DNA from: Spirosoma validum
GTDB lineage: Bacteria > Bacteroidota > Bacteroidia > Cytophagales > Spirosomataceae
Direction: 5' to 3'
Length of the DNA: 64,000 nt
Assembly (NCBI RefSeq): GCF_014699035.1
Contig: NZ_JACXAA010000011.1
Location: 62,001 to 126,000 of the forward strand
The translations under genes and the position numbers were made by a program. The notes under the pieces are model-generated. The model had not been told where the DNA came from, made no database searches, and saw nothing but the letters and a program-made list of their open reading frames with translations. This document shows, one piece after another, positions 26,615-35,036 of the stretch (the stretch's first letter is position 1; the number at the start of each line of letters is the position of its first letter).

Positions 26615-28021
26615 TTAAGCGAAAATTAACTTTCCAGCAGACGTACTCAAATACGGCTCCAGCGGTACGTCGGGCAGATCGTGAATACGTTGACCAATAC
26701 GTGTAGAAATAACATTCGTTGAGCCGATGGCCTGGTTATACAACTCAATCAATTGCGACTTGGGGCTGGAATCGACCCGAAATTCATAATTTTCGAAGGT
26801 CGGCGCAACCGTGTATTCCCGCCCATCCGGACCCGTATATTTCAACATAGTGATGTCTCCACACAGGCTATTCAGAATAAAAATCATGGTCTTATGAACG
26901 CCGAACATAAACAGCTCATACTGCGTATTGTCTTTCTGCCTGTAGCAACCTTCCACCATCACATACAGATACGAATAAACGGCATTGAGCAGAGTTGAGA
27001 CGCCCTGCACGCTGGCGGGATAATCGGCCGTTTTAGGATTGGTTGGCAGTCTAAGAACGAAATATTGACTGATATCAATGTCACCAATACCCAGCTCATT
27101 AAACTTGTTTGATAAGTCGACGTACTGGCAATAAATCTGGGCAAATTTCTCGAAATGAGATAGCTCTTCGTGGTCAGGATCATCATAATCAGCAGGTGTA
27201 ATCGCACAGCAATCTACCGATCCATCGGGATTCAACGACGTCGAGCCTTGGTTACCTTCGCCCTGTTCAACAATCGCATCGATGGCCCTGATCGCTGATG
27301 CCCGATCAACGACATGAATTAAATCAGCCCCATCATCTGCGTTGACAAATTTAGGCTTGTGTTGTTTATCATAGTAAACCGTGTCAATGTTATTCTGTGC
27401 GTAATAACCTCGACCAGGCACTAATTGGGCCGCTTCGGTATTGTACTGAAGATCGCAGTGGGCAATACATTGCTTGATTTTGTCATAAAATAACCCGATC
27501 GTAGCGTAAGGCAGCGTACGTACATTCGTCTGTTCCTCCTGAAGTGGTTTGGGACTTTCAATTTTCAGGAATGTTTTCAACTGATCCAGCGAAAAGGCAG
27601 CCCGGTTAATCGGAAAAGGAGGTATATGACCGGGTAGATACGCTGGCCATATGTCCGGTGATTTATTGACCAATTGAGGTTGCCCTGCCAGCGCCTGTTT
27701 CAGATTGGAAGACAAAGACAAGTGAAGCATTTCTTCGATAGCAACGCTCATAATAAGCGCGCCAACCTTATTGGCGTAAACCATGATCTCTGCCGATTTA
27801 TCAAGAGCAATCGTATCAGCTTCCTGTTGCGGTAAACCCTTTTTTACCAGGGCCTGAGAAAGTGCGTTACTGATAGCCGATTGGTCTGGCTCACGGTTAA
27901 GTGAATAATAGGTGTAGAGGTAAACCGGAATCGTAGCAATTTCAATTTCAATCGCCTGTTGAATCGCTTCTCCCAGATTTTGTGGAGTCACTTCGGCTTT
28001 CAGATCCAACTGTTGTTTCAT
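26615..28021 (-). CDS. Ferritin-like domain protein (PF12902/VioB-RebD N-domain type)
   Basis: 468 residues, no signal peptide. The N-terminal half is a ferritin-like four-helix bundle: EIEIATIPVYLYTYYSLN (Glu25/Glu27), a middle helix AEIMVYANKVGALI and SVAIEEMLHLSLSSNL with the EExxH metal motif at 96-100. The second half holds DHEELSHFEKFAQIY and helices typical of the iminophenyl-pyruvate dimer synthase-like group. That family catalyses radical or oxidative coupling of indole or imine intermediates in violacein-type pathways, but most members are uncharacterised. As first gene of the MNIO operon it may supply iron or oxidise the same precursor. This is an inference from position. Confidence 0.85.
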   Translation of the reverse strand: MKQQLDLKAEVTPQNLGEAIQQAIEIEIATIPVYLYTYYSLNREPDQSAISNALSQALVKKGLPQQEADTIALDKSAEIMVYANKVGALIMSVAIEEMLHLSLSSNLKQALAGQPQLVNKSPDIWPAYLPGHIPPFPINRAAFSLDQLKTFLKIESPKPLQEEQTNVRTLPYATIGLFYDKIKQCIAHCDLQYNTEAAQLVPGRGYYAQNNIDTVYYDKQHKPKFVNADDGADLIHVVDRASAIRAIDAIVEQGEGNQGSTSLNPDGSVDCCAITPADYDDPDHEELSHFEKFAQIYCQYVDLSNKFNELGIGDIDISQYFVLRLPTNPKTADYPASVQGVSTLLNAVYSYLYVMVEGCYRQKDNTQYELFMFGVHKTMIFILNSLCGDITMLKYTGPDGREYTVAPTFENYEFRVDSSPKSQLIELYNQAIGSTNVISTRIGQRIHDLPDVPLEPYLSTSAGKLIFA

Positions 28022-28031
28022 AAAGTTTATA

Positions 28032-28053
28032 GGGTTAGGGTGTAGGGTTAGGG
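28032..28053 (+). promoter_or_regulatory. Telomere-like G-quadruplex motif
   Basis: Four GGG runs at 28032, 28038, 28045 and 28051 on the plus strand, separated by TTA, TGTA and TTA. It lies 11-32 bases upstream of the ferritin-like start codon, on the template strand of that gene. The complementary mRNA leader is C-rich (repeated CCCTAA). Confidence 0.7.
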
Positions 28054-28223
28054 TATTGCACTTTTAGGTTAGGTTATCGTTTTCGATCAATGGCACCAGA
28101 GTTTATGAGTGTAATTCAGTAGATGGTTCAGAAGTAAAAAACTAGCCCGGCGCTGCCTACATCACTAACGCTATACTCTATACGTTTTCGAAATAATACT
28201 CATTACAGAAACAGACATCGATC

Positions 28224-28266
28224 TGTGTTTGTCTGGCCAGACAAACACATTATTCGGCCAGACAAA
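28224..28266. promoter_or_regulatory. Candidate operator: perfect 26-bp palindrome plus phased half-site
   Basis: 28224-28249 is a perfect palindrome centred on TGGCCA. Its right half-site GGCCAGACAAA (28235-28245) recurs as a direct repeat at 28256-28266, exactly 21 bp further on. A 21-bp direct repeat matches the two-half-site spacing of AraC-family operators, and an AraC-type gene is the next gene upstream. Rho-independent terminator function for that gene is the alternative, since the arms could form a hairpin. Confidence 0.6.
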
Positions 28267-28492
28267 ATCAGATCTCTTATATGATGGTACCACAAACGTT
28301 TGCAGTGTCTTATAGCTTTTTACAGTTGGCGTTTAGTAAAAATCTTTGCTCATGTCTGTAGGCTTGCTCAAGCTATTGAACATAAGCAAATGTAAGTCGA
28401 GCAGCTGCCAACGCATTAACACATATCGGACAATTTATAACCATTCAATAAATTATTGTAACTATGTATATCTATTCCTCAGACTGTGCAAC

Positions 28493-28981
28493 TTATAACT
28501 TCTTAACTGTATAATCAGAAGGGCACTTTTTAAACTCTTTCGTAAAACATTTAGTAAAATAGGATAGATTTTCGAAACCTACCGCGTTTGCTGTATCAGA
28601 TACGGAATAGCCTTTTTGGAGTAAGTCGACCGCTTTGTTGAGCCGGTATAAACGTATCAGCTTGGTAGGGGGTAAGGTTGTCAGAGAGGTTGTTTTTCGA
28701 TGCAGTGTACGCGGGCAGACCGCCAGATCGCTGGCCAATTTTTCTACAGTGAAGTCGATTTGGGAGAGCCGCTGATCCAGCACCGTTACCAGTTGATGTA
28801 AAAAGGTATCAGGGACAAAAACTTTGTATTCCGTTTCATCAATTTCTGTTGCAAATCTACTGGATGTCGCATCGGCTATACTACTGAATCGTATGGGCTG
28901 AACACACGTTGGCGCACTGTCACTAAAGGCAAGGTGGACAATATCGAAAATACGGGTTGATTGATTAAGTACTTTGTTCAT
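28493..28981 (-). CDS. Short AraC-family transcriptional regulator
   Basis: 162 residues: an unassigned N-terminal part (1-65) and a full AraC DNA-binding domain with two helix-turn-helix units (about 78-97, FTVEKLASDLAVCPRTLHRK, and 126-149, ending VGFENLSYFTKCFTKEF), closing with KKCPSDYTVK. Typical AraC members carry a 150-200-residue ligand domain; this one has only a short N-terminus, so it may respond to another signal or be a stand-alone binder. It precedes the MNIO operon on the same strand, separated by the palindrome-containing leader, and is a good candidate regulator of it. Confidence 0.85.
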   Translation of the reverse strand: MNKVLNQSTRIFDIVHLAFSDSAPTCVQPIRFSSIADATSSRFATEIDETEYKVFVPDTFLHQLVTVLDQRLSQIDFTVEKLASDLAVCPRTLHRKTTSLTTLPPTKLIRLYRLNKAVDLLQKGYSVSDTANAVGFENLSYFTKCFTKEFKKCPSDYTVKKL

Positions 28982-29196
28982 GATAGTAGGGAGGAAGGAG
29001 ATTCGGAAAACAAACTTACTTATTGTGACCTAAAGGTAAGTTACCTTAAAAGTAGTATCTATAACAAATGAGACAGATCCTGTAAAAGTTGTTGTCTTGC
29101 ACTTGATCGCTTTGCTTTTTGATAAGTAAAGGTTAGCTCGTATCAGGTTTTTAGGACGGGCCTGTTTTACTTTACCGTCCAAAACCAACGTTCTCG

Positions 29197-31713
29197 ATGC
29201 AAAAAATTGGCTTTTTTCGTTTTTTATGTATTTCGTTTGCCAGCCTGTTCCTAAGTGAAAGCCAGGCGCAAACTCTTCGCCCACCCGCCTACCCTCTTGT
29301 TACCCACGACCCTTATTTTAGTGTTTGGAGCACAACCGATAAACTAACCGACTCCCCCACTCGCCACTGGACCGGCAAAGCACAATCGCTGGAGGGCATT
29401 GTTCGGGTTGATGGTAAAGCTTATCAGTTTCTGGGCGCCGTGCCAACTACTTACGAACCCATCTTGCCAACGGGCGAGCTGAAACCTTATCCGGCTAAGT
29501 ATACACTGACACGAGCCGAGACTGGCTGGGAGAAACCAGATTTTAACGCAGACCGATGGTTATCCGGAGAGGGGCCTTTTGGCGATACACCCGAGGCCCG
29601 AACGAAGTGGAAAAATGCCGACGCCATGCCAAATGGTATTTACGTCCGACGTGAGTTTACGTACGACGGTAAAGCTGACCCGGCTAACCTGATGCTGGTT
29701 CTTAACCACGACGACGACGTAGTGATTTACCTAAACGGCACAAAGATTTTAGACAAACCCGATTACGTTAACGAATACAAGTATCTTCCCCTGTCAGCCG
29801 AGGGGCAGAAGGCGCTGCAAAAAGGCAAGAACGTACTAGCCGTCCATTGCGTAAGCCCGCGGGGCGGCTCGTTTATTGACGTTGGTGTCGTTAATCCCGT
29901 TCGGGCTTCGTCCGTGACAACCGCCACCCAAACAGGCGTGACCGTATCGGCGACCCAAACCAATTATACGTTTACGGCTGGTCCGGTCAATTTAGGGGTC
30001 AATTTTCGGTCGCCCCTACTGCTCGATGATCTGGACGTAGCCGCTCGTCCTATCACCTACGTAACGTTCGAAGCTCGTTCGCAGGATGGGAAACCGCATT
30101 CAGTGCAGGTATTTTTCAGCGAGTCGGGCACGTTGGCGACCAATACCATCGGCCAGGAAGTTGTTACAAAAGCCGGACAAACGGCGGGCTTGACGTATCA
30201 GTCAATTGGCACCGAAACGCAGTCGATTCTGTATCGCAAAGGGGATAACGTCCGAATTGACTGGGGCTACGCTTATTTAGCTGCACCGCAACAACCCGGA
30301 AACCAGACTACAGCCGGTATGGCCGATGCGCTGAAAAAGGCGTTCCTGACGACCGGCCAACTACCGGCCACAACAACGCAAAATACTCCCCGTGCTGCTA
30401 TAGATATGGCCATTGCCAGTACGCTCGACTTCAGCAACGTAACGAAACCAACGTCCAAATATCTGCTGCTGGCCTACGATGATCTGTATTCGGTACAGTA
30501 TTTCCAGAAGAATCTGCGTCCGTGGTGGCGCCGGGATGAAAAGGCAACCATGCCTGCACTGCTGCAAACGGCAGAAAAGGATTACACTCGGCTCGAACAG
30601 AAATGCGCTGCTTTCGATGCCAAACTCCGCGCCGACGCGCAAAAAGCCGGGGGCAGGCAGTATGCTGATTTATGTGCATTAGCTTACCGGCAGGCCATTG
30701 CTGCGCATAAGATTGTGGAAGGCCCAAAAGGGGAAGTACTTTTCTTCTCGAAAGAAAATTTCTCTAACGGTTCCATCGGTACGGTCGACATTACGTATCC
30801 ATCGGCGCCACTGTTCTTGCTGTACAATCCCACTCTGCTAAAAGGCATGATGGAACCGATTTTCCAATACTCTGAAAGTGGTAAATGGACCAAGCCTTTT
30901 GCGGCTCATGATGTGGGTACGTATCCGCAGGCGAATGGACAAACGTATGGTGAGGACATGCCGGTAGAGGAAAGCGGAAACATGCTGATACTCACGGGTG
31001 CCATCGCCGGAGCCGAAGGGAATGCCAACTATGCCAAACAGCACTGGAAAACCCTGACAACCTGGGTTGAATACCTGAAAAAAGATGGCTTCGATCCAGC
31101 CAATCAGTTGTGCACGGATGACTTCGCCGGTCATATCGCCCGCAACGCTAACTTGTCGGTGAAAGCTATTCTGGGGATTGCCGCTTATGGTCAGTTAGCA
31201 GCCCAACTAGGCGATAAAGCCACGGCTGACAGCTACTTAAAAACGGCCCGGGACATGGCCGCGCAATGGCAGCAACTCGCCCTCGACAAAACCCCTTCCG
31301 CTAAGGTCCACTATGATCTCACCTTTGAGAATTCAGCGGATACGTGGAGCCAGAAATACAACTTAGTGTGGGATAAGCTACTGGCTATGAATATCTTCCC
31401 CAAAGACGTAGCGCAGAAAGAAATCGCCTATTATCTGACGAAGCAAAAACCATACGGTCTGCCGCTGGATAGCCGCAAAACCTATACGAAGTCAGACTGG
31501 ATCATCTGGACGGCCACGCTCACCAACTCGCCAACTGATTTTCAGGCTTTCGTGAAGCCCGTCTGGCGGTTTGTCAACGAAACTCCGTCGAGGGTGCCTC
31601 TCACTGACTGGCATGAGACGACCAATGGCAAACAGGTTGGTTTTCAGGCCCGATCTGTCGTGGGCGGCTATTTTATCAAAATGCTCGAAGGCAAACTGAC
31701 AAAGCAAAAATAG
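29197..31713 (+). CDS. DUF4965/DUF5127-type secreted 'glutaminase' family protein
   Basis: 838 residues, signal peptide about 1-24. After RPPAYPLVTHDPYFSVWS and RHWTGKAQSLEGIVRVDG a beta-sandwich insert (about 100-235) occurs, with WEKPDFNADRWLSGEGPFG and HDDDVVIYLNGTKIL, a galactose-binding-like fold. The DUF5127-like sandwich follows, then the helical catalytic part with YDDLYSVQYFQKNLRPWW, GEDMPVEESGNMLIL, LCTDDFAGHIARNANLSVKAI and YNLVWDKLLAMNIFP. These are hallmarks of the GtaA-like family annotated as glutaminase; many members are better viewed as six-hairpin glycosidase-like proteins of unknown specificity. It leads a plus-strand series of GH genes. Confidence 0.88.
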   Translation: MQKIGFFRFLCISFASLFLSESQAQTLRPPAYPLVTHDPYFSVWSTTDKLTDSPTRHWTGKAQSLEGIVRVDGKAYQFLGAVPTTYEPILPTGELKPYPAKYTLTRAETGWEKPDFNADRWLSGEGPFGDTPEARTKWKNADAMPNGIYVRREFTYDGKADPANLMLVLNHDDDVVIYLNGTKILDKPDYVNEYKYLPLSAEGQKALQKGKNVLAVHCVSPRGGSFIDVGVVNPVRASSVTTATQTGVTVSATQTNYTFTAGPVNLGVNFRSPLLLDDLDVAARPITYVTFEARSQDGKPHSVQVFFSESGTLATNTIGQEVVTKAGQTAGLTYQSIGTETQSILYRKGDNVRIDWGYAYLAAPQQPGNQTTAGMADALKKAFLTTGQLPATTTQNTPRAAIDMAIASTLDFSNVTKPTSKYLLLAYDDLYSVQYFQKNLRPWWRRDEKATMPALLQTAEKDYTRLEQKCAAFDAKLRADAQKAGGRQYADLCALAYRQAIAAHKIVEGPKGEVLFFSKENFSNGSIGTVDITYPSAPLFLLYNPTLLKGMMEPIFQYSESGKWTKPFAAHDVGTYPQANGQTYGEDMPVEESGNMLILTGAIAGAEGNANYAKQHWKTLTTWVEYLKKDGFDPANQLCTDDFAGHIARNANLSVKAILGIAAYGQLAAQLGDKATADSYLKTARDMAAQWQQLALDKTPSAKVHYDLTFENSADTWSQKYNLVWDKLLAMNIFPKDVAQKEIAYYLTKQKPYGLPLDSRKTYTKSDWIIWTATLTNSPTDFQAFVKPVWRFVNETPSRVPLTDWHETTNGKQVGFQARSVVGGYFIKMLEGKLTKQK

Positions 31714-31725
31714 GAGTGACTTTTT

Positions 31726-31791
31726 AACCACAAAGGCACAAAGAACACGGAGAGCAAACTAAGATAATATGTTCTTTGTGCCTTTGTGGTT
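31726..31791. repeat. Perfect 22-bp inverted repeat (dispersed palindromic type)
   Basis: 31726-31747 and 31770-31791 are exact reverse complements around a 22-base loop. Left arm begins AACCACAAAGGCACAAAG. It lies 12 bases after the DUF4965 gene and 44 bases before the GH2 start. From memory this motif recurs in unrelated bacteria as a dispersed palindrome. It can act as a terminator or mRNA-end stabiliser. Confidence 0.6.
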
Positions 31792-31835
31792 CGTCTTTCC
31801 AGACAGATTTAACAACGTTTTACGATTAAACTCGA

Positions 31836-33785
31836 ATGACTAAACCCGCTTTAACCAGATCCTTACTTTACTCTAGCCTCTTCATTCAGGCTACGCTGTT
31901 CACTACCCGTTTTGTTTCGGCCCAGACAACGACTCCAGCGGCACCGGTTCAGGTGAGAAAAGCCCCTATTCTGAGCCGGTGGGAAAAGCAGCTAACGCCC
32001 GAAAACGCCTGGCGCGAATACCCCCGCCCGCAAATGGTACGTCAACAGTGGCAGAACCTGAATGGCTTGTGGGACTATGCCATTACGTCGAAAACGGCCC
32101 CACAGCCAACTACGTTTTCCGGAAAAATTCTGGTGCCTTTCTGCGTCGAATCGACTGTATCGAAAGTCAATAAACCGCTTACCGCCGATCAGCGGTTGTG
32201 GTACCGCCGGACGGTCATTGTACCAAAGGACTGGGCTGGTCAACGGGTGCTGCTACACTTCGGCGCTGTCGATTATGAGTGCAGTTTATGGGTAAACGGC
32301 GGTCTGGTCGGCTCGCATACAGGTGGCTCCGATGCGTTCAGTTTCGACGTAACGGAGTACCTGAAAGATGGTCAGAACCAACTGCTGCTGGGCGTAACGG
32401 ACCCAACGTCAACCGGCGAACAACCCCGCGGTAAACAGTTGACGGAGCAACATGGCATCTGGTATACGCCCGTTTCGGGCATCTGGCAAACGGTCTGGAT
32501 GGAGCCGGTACCGAAGCAAACCTACATCGAAGAAGTCAAACTGACACCAGAGGTCGATTCTGGACGTGTTCGCGTGGACGTCTTACTCGACAAACCCGCC
32601 GACAATTACACAACCGCCATTCGAGTGACAGCGCTCGATGGGAATCAGACCGTAGCAACGACGCTCGTTCGGGCAGGCAGAACCGCCTACCTACCCATAA
32701 AAAGTCCAAAACTATGGTCGCCTGACAGTCCGTTTCTGTATAATATCCGAACCGAGCTGGTTACCGTAACCGATCCGTTTGGCGATACGCCCCGCAACCG
32801 ACGCCCGCGTCAGGATGAAGCGCTACGTACTGCTTTCGCCAATGCAACCGTTATGGGCAATCCGCTCGATGTGGTAACGGGCTATTTTGCCATGCGTAAA
32901 ATTTCAGTCGGACCCGGCCCCGTGGCTAATCAGCCGGTTTTGTTACTGAACAACAAGTTTGTGTTTCAGAACGGCCCTCTCGATCAGGGCTGGTGGCCTG
33001 GCGGTTTGCTGACGCCCCCATCTGAAGAAGCGATGACGTTTGAAATTGATTTTCTAAAAAAATCAGGCTTCAATATGCTTCGCAAGCACATTAAAGTAGA
33101 ACCCGACCGCTACTATTACCTGTGCGACAAATTAGGCATGCTGGTCTGGCAGGATATGCCGTCGGGTTTTCTGGAGGGTCAGAACGAATCCCCCGGCGAT
33201 CAGTCAGAGCCGATACGTCGGTCGAAGGGAAAAGAGCAGTTTGAACTCGAACTCCGCCGGATGATGAACCGTCTGCACAACCACCCCAGTATCGTTACGT
33301 GGGTCGTGCATAACGAAGGCTGGGGCCAGTACGATAACAAACGCCTGTCTGACTGGGTAAAAGCACTTGATCCAAGTCGCACGGTAAACGCTGTCAGTGG
33401 CTGGAACGACCTCGGCGCGGGCGATTTCTACGACATCCATACGTATCATGAAGAACCCAAAGCGCCCGAGCCTAAAACCGATCGGGTGGTTGTTATTGGC
33501 GAGTTCGGCGGCATTGGCTGGCCAGTTCAGGGTCATCTCTGGAATCCTGAAATGCGTAACTGGGGATATCAAACGTATCAGTCGGCCGACGCTGTGCTAA
33601 AAGCTTACCAGACGAAATACGCCAAAATTGTGGAGTATTATCAGAAGCAAGCTCTTTCGGCAGCGGTCTACACCCAAACAACGGACGTAGAAGGCGAAGT
33701 GAACGGCCTGTTAACGTATGATCGGGAAGTGATTAAGATTCCGGTCGAAACGTTGAAGCAGATTCATGCGCCATTGTTTAAGTAG
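31836..33785 (+). CDS. Secreted GH2 glycoside hydrolase (beta-galactosidase/glucuronidase-like)
   Basis: 649 residues with a signal peptide (about 1-29). Order: GH2 sugar-binding jelly-roll (about 60-230, QNLNGLWDYAI, LHFGAVDYECSLWVNG, EQHGIWYTPVSGIWQTVWME), immunoglobulin-like domain (to about 330), then the TIM barrel. Catalytic residues fit GH2: acid/base Glu494 in VVHNEGWGQYD and nucleophile Glu556 in VVIGEFGG. RKHIKVEPDRYYYLCDKLGMLVWQDMPSG is the usual barrel segment. An insert (about 305-350) breaks the second Ig domain. Substrate unknown; periplasmic or surface. It is followed by a GC-rich hairpin (33798-33835). Confidence 0.93.
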   Translation: MTKPALTRSLLYSSLFIQATLFTTRFVSAQTTTPAAPVQVRKAPILSRWEKQLTPENAWREYPRPQMVRQQWQNLNGLWDYAITSKTAPQPTTFSGKILVPFCVESTVSKVNKPLTADQRLWYRRTVIVPKDWAGQRVLLHFGAVDYECSLWVNGGLVGSHTGGSDAFSFDVTEYLKDGQNQLLLGVTDPTSTGEQPRGKQLTEQHGIWYTPVSGIWQTVWMEPVPKQTYIEEVKLTPEVDSGRVRVDVLLDKPADNYTTAIRVTALDGNQTVATTLVRAGRTAYLPIKSPKLWSPDSPFLYNIRTELVTVTDPFGDTPRNRRPRQDEALRTAFANATVMGNPLDVVTGYFAMRKISVGPGPVANQPVLLLNNKFVFQNGPLDQGWWPGGLLTPPSEEAMTFEIDFLKKSGFNMLRKHIKVEPDRYYYLCDKLGMLVWQDMPSGFLEGQNESPGDQSEPIRRSKGKEQFELELRRMMNRLHNHPSIVTWVVHNEGWGQYDNKRLSDWVKALDPSRTVNAVSGWNDLGAGDFYDIHTYHEEPKAPEPKTDRVVVIGEFGGIGWPVQGHLWNPEMRNWGYQTYQSADAVLKAYQTKYAKIVEYYQKQALSAAVYTQTTDVEGEVNGLLTYDREVIKIPVETLKQIHAPLFK

Positions 33786-33797
33786 TCAGCCCCTGTT

Positions 33798-33835
33798 GTA
33801 GCCGGGCCGGGCTGGCGTACCAGCGGCCCGGCTAC
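33798..33835 (+). terminator. GC-rich hairpin
   Basis: An 11-bp stem (33798-33808 with 33825-33835), extended by an inner GCTGG/CCAGC pairing, 12 bases downstream of the GH2 stop. There is no T tract, so terminator activity is uncertain. Confidence 0.5.
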
Positions 33836-33885
33836 GATCTCATCAATAAATCACTCATTCATCGACCGAAACAACATTATCAGCC

Positions 33886-34893
33886 ATGAATCGCTATGTC
33901 AGGGGCTTAGTATTGTTTATTGTGTTTGCCGCCTGCTTGAATTCCATTCGTGTAAGCGCACAACCGTCCCGACCAACGATGTTTTTTGGTGATACAACCC
34001 ATCGAAAATCAGGGTATGCCAAGGATCCCCATGTGGTTCGGTTTGGTAATCGCTATCTGATGTATTATTCGGTACCGATCTACAAAGACTCGACCGGAGC
34101 TGACCATTGGGGGATTGGCATTGCCGAAAGTAAGGACCTGACCGACTGGCAAAAAGTGGGTGAACTTACGCCCAGTGCTACGTACGAGAAAAAGGGAATC
34201 TGCGCGCCGGGCGCTTTGCTTCGCGACGGAAAAGTGCATTTATTTTACCAGACCTACGGGAATGGACGTAGTGATGCGATTTGCCATGCTGTTTCATCAG
34301 ACGGTATCCATTTCGAGCGGAATCCGACCAATCCAATTTTTCATCCGGCTATCAGCAACTGGTCGTGTGGGCGGGCAATCGACGCTGAAGTCATCAAGTT
34401 CAAGAATCAGTATTTTCTGTATTTCGCTACGCGCGATACGTCCTTTAAAATTCAGCAACTGGGCGTGGCGGTGGCTCCGGCAACCACAAATTTCAACCGC
34501 GAAGACTGGCAGCAAAAAGCCACAGCCGGGCCGATTCTAAAGCCAGAACTTCCGTGGGAAGGTGAATGCATTGAAGCCGCATCGGTCATTGAGCGCAAGG
34601 GTGTGCTGTATATGTTCTACGCGGATGCTTACAACAACTGGCCTCAGCAAATCGGTGTGGCCCGCAGTCAGGATGGGGTAACCTGGCAACGGCTTGCGAA
34701 CGAACCGTTTCTAAAAAATGGCGCTCCTGGTACCTGGAACTCCAGTGAATCGGGTCATCCACACATCTTCACCGATACCAGCGGAAAAACCTACTTGTTT
34801 TATCAGGGCAACAACGATCGGGGTAAAAGCTGGTTTCTCTCCAAAAAGTCTGTTGGCTGGACCAGCACCGGTCCAGTATTGGAGCAATACTAA
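33886..34893 (+). CDS. Secreted GH43/GH117-like five-bladed beta-propeller glycoside hydrolase
   Basis: 335 residues, signal peptide about 1-26. The repeated blades are visible as DPHVVRFGNRYLMYYSV, GAGLR-like APGALLRDGKVHLFYQT, DAEVIKFKNQYFLYFAT, EAASVIERKGVLYMFYAD and HPHIFTDTSGKTYLFYQG. The first Asp, the DAE Asp/Glu and ECIEA Glu match the three acidic residues of clan GH-F/GH-J propellers. Such enzymes are inverting exo-hydrolases of arabinans, xylans or galactans; family placement (GH43, GH117 or unclassified) needs alignment. It sits between two GH2 genes on the same strand. Confidence 0.8.
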   Translation: MNRYVRGLVLFIVFAACLNSIRVSAQPSRPTMFFGDTTHRKSGYAKDPHVVRFGNRYLMYYSVPIYKDSTGADHWGIGIAESKDLTDWQKVGELTPSATYEKKGICAPGALLRDGKVHLFYQTYGNGRSDAICHAVSSDGIHFERNPTNPIFHPAISNWSCGRAIDAEVIKFKNQYFLYFATRDTSFKIQQLGVAVAPATTNFNREDWQQKATAGPILKPELPWEGECIEAASVIERKGVLYMFYADAYNNWPQQIGVARSQDGVTWQRLANEPFLKNGAPGTWNSSESGHPHIFTDTSGKTYLFYQGNNDRGKSWFLSKKSVGWTSTGPVLEQY

Positions 34894-35036
34894 AGATAAG
34901 TCGATAATTTCTGCCTTTTCGATTATCATTTATAGAATAAAATCGTTATTTCCACAGTGCCCAATCGGTTGTCGGCTGTACTACGTATATAGTCCTCGTT
35001 CGATTGAGTTATTATTTATAGCTCACGTAAAATTGC

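Larger units (their letters stand above)
28022..28492. promoter_or_regulatory. Regulatory leader of the MNIO operon
   Basis: 471 bases without a gene between the AraC-type regulator and the ferritin-like gene, both on the minus strand. It contains a G-quadruplex motif (28032-28053), a 26-bp palindrome (28224-28249) and a third half-site (28256-28266). The remainder is AT-rich. Confidence 0.6.

Noticed and set aside
28032-28053. A genuine telomere end
   Set aside because: Only about 22 bases, internal to the chromosome and flanked by ordinary genes; kept only as a G-quadruplex motif.
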